Source: Bacteroidota bacterium (lineage in GTDB: Bacteria; Bacteroidota; Kryptoniia; Kryptoniales; JAKASW01). Taken from it: a stretch of 10,341 nucleotides of DNA. The notes under the pieces were generated by a model, which did not search any database, was not told where the DNA came from, and saw nothing but the letters and a program-made list of their open reading frames with translations. Shown piece by piece: positions 5,591 to 10,341 of this stretch. The stretch's first letter is position 1, and every line of letters starts with the position of its first letter. The DNA is taken from contig JAJYOS010000143.1 of NCBI GenBank assembly GCA_021796055.1, positions 1 to 10,341 on the forward strand, in the 5' to 3' direction. The position numbers and the translations under genes are program-made.

Positions 5591-7483
5591 TTACGCCGAT
5601 TCTCCTGGTCGTATTCTGTTCAGGAGGTAGTTCATCTCGTCCTCACTCGAAGTGATGAAGATAAATGTTTCTATTCTCGCGGGAAAACTGATTTCCATGG
5701 TTACCCTCGCTGATTTAGCAACACCGCGCCCGTCACTTCCAGCTGAAAGATTCCAATCCTCGAGAACGAACGGGTGCTGGAATTTCATCAGCGCGAATTC
5801 CTCTCCTTCTATGGCGAGAAAATTCCGGCCGAGATCGAGCACTCGCAGTCCGGGTGCAAAATGAAACGACATATCAACCGTGTGTATGCCTTCGCCCAGC
5901 AGATCGTCCTCCACCCGGAACGTTCTTTGGCGTTTGTTAAAAGTGATGTTTCTTTTGTGCGTCAGTATTTCGTCTTTTCGTGACCGGAGATGGTACTGTG
6001 CTTCAACCGAGTCTTGCTCATCGCCGGTCTGCCACCCGATGAGTTCGGGCCGCACCGGGCCGCGACTGTCAGGGCTTGCCAAGTCTTCCTGTCCGACTCC
6101 ATCGATGAGCAATGAGTTATGTGCAATTGTCACTCGAGTTTTTTCGCGGCCAGCTGGAACGGGGGAATAGTCGCTTCCGCGATTTACCAAGAACTGATTC
6201 TTTCCTGCTATAGTGAAACTGAGCAGGTCGTCGCGCCCAGTTTTGTCCTTGGAACCATGCCTCTGCCGAAATTGGAACGACGCAAAATCCTTTTCGCTTC
6301 TCGTGAAAGCGCGGCCACCCTGCCGGAAAATCGCGGACGTGTTCGATGCCCCTTCGGGAATTGACGAATATTCTTCGAATCCTTTGCCTCCAAGTAGGAA
6401 GAGCGCCAACTCGCTGAAGCCGCCGGCAGCCCTTCCGGCCTCCGCGATCCCGAAGATGGCCGCGCCAGCCGCAAGAAGATCGCGGTGGTCGTTGAGTCTT
6501 TCTTTTGAGCTCATTCTGAAAACCCTCTGGTCCTCAGCTGTTTCCGGAACAGTTCCGTCGCGCATCGTAGCCGCCGTCAGAAAGCGGAACATGCTCTCCA
6601 GACGCGTCGCAAAGAGATGGGATACGTGGAAGCCATTTTCTGTAAGACCGACAAAGGCGCATGTCAACGCCTCGGTGGCCAGGCGATGCCGGTTTATCGA
6701 GTCGTCTGGAATAGAACCATCTTCAAAAACGTTGTGGCTGATTTCAAGTTCCAATTCACTTCGCGCAAAATCGGCCCAGCGCTTTCCCTCGCGGGTGTCG
6801 AAAAAAAGGAGACCGAGATACAAGAGGCCGACAAGGCAGACAATAACTCCGCTGCCGGCTGCGCGGCGGCGCGCGATGTTTGAGCGTATGAATACCCCGT
6901 GCTCGAAAAGAAGCGATAACAGCTTAATGAGAAAACCGTCATCGATTCTCGACGAGCCCGAGAAATAAAGCAGCCCGGCGATGATATTCATCGCCCTTAG
7001 TGAGGCCTCCTCCGATGAATTCCAGTTGGCGCTTCCTCCTGGCGGATTTTTGGAGATCCAATCGCCGACAATTTCCTTAAACTTCTCAGTGTGTGCTTCG
7101 CTGCGGCTCAGCCAATATGCTTTCCCCAGCCAGATCGCTTGGGAAAATCGGTTCGCTTCCCGCGCCGATTGACCTTGAGCGGGGAACTTGTTTTCGTGTA
7201 TAATGTCGGCATCATCGAGTATTGAATCGAAATCGCCGAGCGAAGCCATAAGCTCCAGGTAGAATTCTTTGCGGTTGAGATCGCTGAGAAAAAATCGCTC
7301 TCGAAGTTTTTGTTTGAACGAAGCGGCAAAGGTGTCGTAGCCGCGAAATGAATCGGGGAATTTTCTGATCAGTCGCTCGGGGGCCTGAATGCCGCGAAGG
7401 TATCCGGCTCTTATTTTATAGGCAAAAGGGGAAACCGTTCTTCCAACAAATTGCTCTATTAAATGTAAAGCGGATGACCGCAG
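5591..7483 (-). CDS. Heparinase II/III-like (alginate lyase-fold) protein, probably catalytically inactive; CTG start proposed
   Basis: A 630-residue protein from CTG 7483, or 552 from the first ATG at 7249. The fold is clear: an alpha/alpha-toroid region (roughly 115-345, with WLGKAYWL, DWISKNPP, GLLYLGLLF and ELELEI..FEDGS), then a beta-sandwich (roughly 380-630, with LLSFTIAGKNQFLVNRG and TRVTIAHNSLLIDG). Relatives are polysaccharide lyases acting on uronate-containing glycans. The expected active-site positions are changed: Asn-His is Ser211-Gly212, Tyr before HR is Arg265, and His of HND is Arg417. The segment between the N-terminal region and the toroid also seems shortened. The 78 codons before ATG 7249 continue the same frame and resemble the family N-terminus. 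They contain no ATG, GTG or TTG, and the frame closes at a TAG (7508-7510). No signal peptide is seen. The family call is sure; inactivity is inferred. Confidence 0.82.
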   Translation of the reverse strand: MRSSALHLIEQFVGRTVSPFAYKIRAGYLRGIQAPERLIRKFPDSFRGYDTFAASFKQKLRERFFLSDLNRKEFYLELMASLGDFDSILDDADIIHENKFPAQGQSAREANRFSQAIWLGKAYWLSRSEAHTEKFKEIVGDWISKNPPGGSANWNSSEEASLRAMNIIAGLLYFSGSSRIDDGFLIKLLSLLFEHGVFIRSNIARRRAAGSGVIVCLVGLLYLGLLFFDTREGKRWADFARSELELEISHNVFEDGSIPDDSINRHRLATEALTCAFVGLTENGFHVSHLFATRLESMFRFLTAATMRDGTVPETAEDQRVFRMSSKERLNDHRDLLAAGAAIFGIAEAGRAAGGFSELALFLLGGKGFEEYSSIPEGASNTSAIFRQGGRAFTRSEKDFASFQFRQRHGSKDKTGRDDLLSFTIAGKNQFLVNRGSDYSPVPAGREKTRVTIAHNSLLIDGVGQEDLASPDSRGPVRPELIGWQTGDEQDSVEAQYHLRSRKDEILTHKRNITFNKRQRTFRVEDDLLGEGIHTVDMSFHFAPGLRVLDLGRNFLAIEGEEFALMKFQHPFVLEDWNLSAGSDGRGVAKSARVTMEISFPARIETFIFITSSEDEMNYLLNRIRPGESA

Positions 7484-7487
7484 AAGG

Positions 7488-7495
7488 ACCTCCTT
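7488..7495 (-). promoter_or_regulatory. Perfect Shine-Dalgarno sequence before an in-frame CTG
   Basis: On the minus strand AAGGAGGT (7495-7488), complementary to the 16S rRNA 3' end, is followed after four bases by CTG (7483-7481) in the heparinase-like frame. This argues that translation starts here, 78 codons upstream of the first ATG. CTG is a rare initiation codon, so a lost ATG or a base error is also possible. Confidence 0.6.
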
Positions 7496-7516
7496 GTGGT
7501 TGAAAAGCTATCGACA

Positions 7517-7545
7517 AAAATAAACGCCCATGCGGACAGATTCAA
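7517..7545 (-). promoter_or_regulatory. Candidate promoter of the heparinase-like/dehydrogenase pair
   Basis: On the minus strand TTGAAT (7545-7540) and TATTTT (7522-7517) are separated by 17 bases; each box matches four of six consensus bases. The predicted start near 7510 lies about 15 bases before the Shine-Dalgarno site at 7495, consistent with initiation at 7483 rather than at the distant ATG 7249. Confidence 0.4.
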
Positions 7546-7631
7546 CGATGAGGTGCCCGCTGTTGCCGACGCTTCTGGCGAAAACGACCTCCTACCGTGA
7601 GAGCTCTTTGCGCACGGAGTAAAGAGAACAA

Positions 7632-8591
7632 ATGCGGTACTTGGCTAACGCGGATCAGAGCAGGGAACCGAGGCCTTATCTCGCGCGCTCCTTACAAAAA
7701 TTCCGTCTGGATGTTAAATTGATTGGTAAAAATGAAATCGGCAACCAAATGATTGAAGATAAACACGTGATGAACGGATTGACAGATAAATTTGAATCGC
7801 TGAAGCAATCGCTCGCGGGATATACGGCCGAAGGTCTTATCGTTGCCTTTTCAGGCGGTGTGGACAGCGGCTTCCTTGTGTGGGCCGCCGAAGAAGCTAG
7901 GAAAGAACGAGGCGGAAAGCTCCTCGCACTTACCACAAACAGCGAGAGCATGCCGAAGCATGATAAAGATGATGTTATCAGGTTCGTGAGTAAACTGGGG
8001 GTTAAGCATATCTGGAAAGAGAGCTACGAAGTTGAAGACGATCAGTACTTGAAGAATGATTCCATGCGCTGCTACTATTGCAAAAGCGAACTCTTTACAA
8101 TAGCGAAGCAGGTTGCGGCGGAGAACGACTGCAAGAGGATCGCATACGGTTATAGTGCTTCCGACATGTCAGATATCCGGCCGGGGCACAAGGCGGCTGT
8201 TGAGAATGACATTCTCTATCCTCTGGCAACGCATGGATTCACGAAAGAGGAAATCAGAGAGCTAATGCGCGTGAATGGCTTCGACCTTTACGACAAACCA
8301 TCCAGTCCGTGCCTGAGTTCTCGGATAATGAGAGGAGTTCAAATCACGAAACAGGATCTCAGGAACGTTGACGACCTCGAAGGTATCCTTCGTGAAGGAG
8401 GAATGAAGGTATTCCGCCTTCGAGTTCATGAGATTAATGGCAAGCATTTCCTTCGGCTTGAGACCGCACCCGGCGAGATGATGCTCGCTCTTCAACTCAG
8501 AGATAAGTTGACAACGGAAGCGAAGAAGCGCGGGTATGTCTGGGTGACGCTCGATCTCGACGGATATCGGACGGGGGGCGGCACTTTCTAA
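7632..8591 (+). CDS. larE: LarE, ATP-dependent sulfur transferase for nickel-pincer nucleotide synthesis (three-Cys type)
   Basis: A PP-loop enzyme that adenylates the cofactor precursor and converts its carboxylates to thiocarboxylates. The PP-loop SGGVDS is at residues 74-79. Cys227 (SPCLSSR) corresponds to the sacrificial cysteine 176 of Lactobacillus plantarum LarE. Two more cysteines, Cys147 and Cys150 (RCYYCK), complete the trio that in some archaeal and Thermotoga LarE proteins holds a [4Fe-4S] cluster for catalytic sulfur transfer. The C-terminal LDLDGYRTGG is typical of the family. The longest frame (319 residues) is given, from an ATG with GGAG 12 bases upstream. Homologs are about 275 residues, so the true start may be ATG 7749 or 7770; a weak promoter-like pair (CTTACA 7691, TTAAAT 7714) lies inside the extra part. 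The stop overlaps the larB start by one base. Confidence 0.93.
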   Translation: MRYLANADQSREPRPYLARSLQKFRLDVKLIGKNEIGNQMIEDKHVMNGLTDKFESLKQSLAGYTAEGLIVAFSGGVDSGFLVWAAEEARKERGGKLLALTTNSESMPKHDKDDVIRFVSKLGVKHIWKESYEVEDDQYLKNDSMRCYYCKSELFTIAKQVAAENDCKRIAYGYSASDMSDIRPGHKAAVENDILYPLATHGFTKEEIRELMRVNGFDLYDKPSSPCLSSRIMRGVQITKQDLRNVDDLEGILREGGMKVFRLRVHEINGKHFLRLETAPGEMMLALQLRDKLTTEAKKRGYVWVTLDLDGYRTGGGTF

Positions 8592-9379
8592 TGAAAAAAG
8601 AGACGCTGAAAAAGATCCTGGATGACGTACAGGACGGTAAGCTCAGCGCGCGGAGCGCATACGAGAAGATAAGATTCACGCCGTTCGACATGGAGGAGCT
8701 AGGTTATGCAACAGTCGATCACGGCAGGGCGCTCAGACTGGGATTCGGCGAAGTAATCTATGGGGAGAACAAAACGACGAGACAGATAATTGGGATTGCG
8801 GAGAAGCTGTCAGCGTCGAACGGTCCGATACTTATCACGCGCCTCTCCGATGAGAAAATCAAAGCTCTTAAGAGTCGTTTTCGGAAAGGAAGGCCAAACA
8901 ATGCTTCAAGGACATTCACTGTAAATCCGATTCCCCCGAAGGATGGAGGAAAGGACGAGCCGTACGTTTGCATCATTACGGCCGGCACGAGCGATATCCC
9001 GGTCGCCGAAGAGGCGGCTGAAGTCTGCGCCGCCATGGGCGTGGCGTTCATCAAACTGAATGATATAGGCGTGTCGGGTATTCACCGGGTCATGAAACAC
9101 GTGGAGATAATGGAAAACGCTTCCGCGCTTGTCGTGATTGCCGGGATGGAAGGAGCTCTGCCGAGCGTGATAGGCGGGCTGATATCAAAACCGATCTTCG
9201 CGGTCCCCACGGATGTGGGTTATGGCGCGAACCTGAAAGGGGTAACGGCACTCCTAAGCATGCTGTCATCTTGCGCCCCCGGAATCGCGGTGATGAATAT
9301 TAACGGTGGGTTCTCTGCGGCTTATGCGGCGTGCAGAGTAATCAATGGAATTAAATCTCGGACGGACTCTGAAGCTTGA
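8591..9379 (+). CDS. larB: LarB, pyridinium-3,5-biscarboxylate mononucleotide synthase (nickel-pincer cofactor pathway)
   Basis: A 262-residue enzyme that carboxylates and hydrolyses nicotinate adenine dinucleotide, the first step of the pathway feeding LarE. The C-terminal half is the PurE-like AIR-carboxylase domain with TAGTSDIPVAEEA (130-142), NDIGVSGIHR (157-166), AGMEGALPSVIGGL (184-197) and VPTDVGYGANLKGVTALLSMLSSC. Cys228 in SSCAPG matches the cysteine that forms the substrate adduct in L. plantarum LarB (Cys221). The length is typical (246 there). The TAATG junction overlaps the larE stop by one base, so it is translated by coupling; the order larE-larB is the reverse of the pathway. 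LarC (nickel insertion) and LarA are absent here. No intrinsic terminator follows. Confidence 0.95.
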   Translation: MKKETLKKILDDVQDGKLSARSAYEKIRFTPFDMEELGYATVDHGRALRLGFGEVIYGENKTTRQIIGIAEKLSASNGPILITRLSDEKIKALKSRFRKGRPNNASRTFTVNPIPPKDGGKDEPYVCIITAGTSDIPVAEEAAEVCAAMGVAFIKLNDIGVSGIHRVMKHVEIMENASALVVIAGMEGALPSVIGGLISKPIFAVPTDVGYGANLKGVTALLSMLSSCAPGIAVMNINGGFSAAYAACRVINGIKSRTDSEA

Positions 9380-9381
9380 CC

Positions 9382-9421
9382 GTAAGCGGGAAGTCAGGGG
9401 GTATGTCTGCTTCCAGCTTAC
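9382..9421. other. Hairpin between the convergent larB and unknown gene
   Basis: GTAAGC (9382-9387) pairs with GCTTAC (9416-9421) and GGAAG (9389-9393) with CTTCC (9410-9414). A single G-A mismatch interrupts the 12-position stem, and the loop has 16 bases. It begins three bases after the larB stop. No T-tract follows on either strand, so it is more likely a 3' stabiliser or Rho-dependent end than a classic terminator. Confidence 0.45.
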
Positions 9422-9460
9422 AGCCAAGATAATACCGGTTTGAAGGTTGCTCAGATACTA

Positions 9461-10147
9461 CTAGTCGGCGATCTCGCTAAACACTGTTATCGGCTCGTCC
9501 CCGAGTCGCGCCTTTCCGCCGCAGGGAAGGAGAAATTCCCGGTGCGTGTAGACGAACGAGAAGACAACATCGATGGCGTTGTCGACGCCGTGCGCCTTCA
9601 AAAGTTCCATCTCGGATACTGCCGCGAACCCGCCTGCCATCCGCTCCGATGCTGTGCTCCGCTCCAATGTCCATGTCGGTTCTATTATCAAACCGAACAT
9701 GGTTTCGTCTTCAATATCCCAATGCACAGCCTTGACGTAATGACCGAGCTTTATGGTGTATCCGTTACGAACGGTGACTTCCGAGTCGGGAACCATCTTG
9801 CAACAATTCCTATAGATTCCAAAATAGTGCCGCTCCCGCGTCCTCGCATCGTCAACCAACCCCTCTATTATCAGGCCTTCCGCGAGTTCAGGCGAGTCTT
9901 TCAGCACCAACTCGGTCTCGGAAAATCCATCGTCGGCGAATTTCTCCATGCCGTTTCCGTAGCCGAACGCGCGACCTCCGAACGTGAATACCGAGCTTTC
10001 CGATTTTGAAACCCACTTCTGATATTTCAAACGATCTATATCTGCAACCTTCTTGACGTCCGCCGTCATGAACCTGATAGGTCCTTCAGGCAGTTGAACC
10101 GGAAAAGCACGATGAAAAATGCCGAGAGTCTTACTCTTGTCTTCCAT
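9461..10147 (-). CDS. Conserved-looking protein of unknown function
   Basis: A 228-residue soluble protein that I do not recognise. It has no signal peptide and no clear membrane helix. The composition is balanced, with many aromatic and acidic residues and a predicted alternation of strands, for example SSVFTFGGRAFGYGNG (52-67 of the 229-residue frame), YTIKLGHYVKAVHWD and IEPTWTLER. Two adjacent cysteines (NCC, about 115-117) and a lone cysteine near the end are not arranged like a metal site. The start is set by GGAGG (10159-10155): ATG 10147 lies seven bases after it, while ATG 10150, one codon earlier, lies only four. It converges with larB across an 81-base gap containing a hairpin, so there is no operon link to the lar genes. 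The antisense frame is cysteine-rich and unlikely to be coding. Confidence 0.75.
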   Translation of the reverse strand: MEDKSKTLGIFHRAFPVQLPEGPIRFMTADVKKVADIDRLKYQKWVSKSESSVFTFGGRAFGYGNGMEKFADDGFSETELVLKDSPELAEGLIIEGLVDDARTRERHYFGIYRNCCKMVPDSEVTVRNGYTIKLGHYVKAVHWDIEDETMFGLIIEPTWTLERSTASERMAGGFAAVSEMELLKAHGVDNAIDVVFSFVYTHREFLLPCGGKARLGDEPITVFSEIAD

Positions 10148-10201
10148 CATAAACCCTCCGTTTTATGTCTATTGAAGTTAATTCTTTTTTTGAAAACTCC
10201 T

Positions 10202-10341
10202 AATCCAAACGTTTTCCCCCGCGCGTTTGCCTGCGTGATGCGATTGAAAGAATCGAATATCGACCGCCGCTGATTCAAGACGTTCGCGCGATTCCGCTCA
10301 AGGAGGAAAATTTTGCCGCAGGCCATGTCTCGGCCCCCGTT
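10202..10341 (+). other. Open frame resembling the start of a rhodanese domain, no start codon, cut by the window edge
   Basis: After a TAA at 10201-10203 one plus-strand frame stays open to the window end. It reads ...LRDAIERIEYRPPLIQDVRAIPLKEEN followed by FAAGHVSAPV, which resembles the helix, LIDVR strand and F-x-x-GH-x-x-A motif opening rhodanese-type sulfurtransferase domains. It contains no ATG, GTG or TTG, so it would be a fragment that lost its 5' end, a frameshifted gene, or chance. A different reading is also possible: AAGGAGG (10300-10306) stands six bases before a TTG (10313) in another frame, which could begin a gene running out of the window. A minus-strand frame is open here too and ends in a 4-bp ATGA overlap with the ATG at 10150. 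Confidence 0.3.

Noticed and set aside
6213..6968. 251-residue plus-strand open frame
   Set aside because: Antisense to the clearly homologous heparinase-like gene; Ser/Arg/Pro-rich low-complexity translation without recognisable domains or a ribosome site.
9440..10009. 189-residue plus-strand open frame
   Set aside because: Antisense to the 228-residue gene, which has a good ribosome site; this frame starts at TTG without one and its cysteine/proline-rich stretch looks like an antisense artefact.

Overview
The window is a bacterial chromosomal segment of moderate GC content. Promoters resembling the E. coli sigma-70 consensus (TTGACA/TATATT, several TATAAT boxes), purine-rich Shine-Dalgarno sites and a cleavable signal peptide on an ammonium channel suggest a Gram-negative-type bacterium. 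I could not place it taxonomically from sequence alone; an FCB-group relative (Ignavibacteria/Chlorobi-like) is only a guess. No tRNA, rRNA, CRISPR array, transposase or phage gene is visible.

Layout. 1-187 is bounded by a perfect 26-bp inverted repeat and looks like a small non-autonomous (MITE-like) element or a repeat at a contig edge. A stem-loop follows at 223-290. 292-1865 (minus) is a two-gene operon: a type III polyketide synthase, overlapped 4 bp by an isoprenylcysteine-methyltransferase-like membrane protein. This is the arrangement known from alkylpyrone/alkylresorcinol loci. A divergent promoter region (1866-2109) separates it from amtB (2110-3477, plus), a complete ammonium channel. 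Next is a 58-residue DnaJ-like zinc-ribbon protein (3668-3844) with its own near-consensus promoter and a downstream hairpin, then the ribosome-rescue hydrolase arfB (4133-4564).

Facing these, with only 3 bp between stop codons, is a minus-strand pair: a D-2-hydroxyacid dehydrogenase (4568-5542), preceded in transcription order by a heparinase II/III-like protein (5591-7483). The heparinase-like frame extends well upstream of its first ATG, to a CTG codon behind a perfect Shine-Dalgarno sequence. It lacks the Asn-His, Tyr and His residues expected at the lyase active site, so it looks like a pseudoenzyme or a decaying gene.

From 7632 the plus strand carries larE and larB, translationally coupled, which make the nickel-pincer nucleotide cofactor of lactate-racemase-type enzymes. 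LarE has the three-cysteine pattern of the iron-sulfur-cluster subtype. larA and larC are not in the window. A convergent minus-strand gene of unknown function (9461-10147) follows. The last 140 bases hold an open plus-strand frame resembling the start of a rhodanese domain but lacking a start codon.

Functionally the window is a set of small independent units (lipid/polyketide, nitrogen uptake, translation rescue, 2-hydroxyacid metabolism, Ni-cofactor synthesis), not one large system. The most interesting points are the degenerate heparinase with its unusual start, the cluster-type LarE next to a hydroxyacid dehydrogenase, and the inverted-repeat element.
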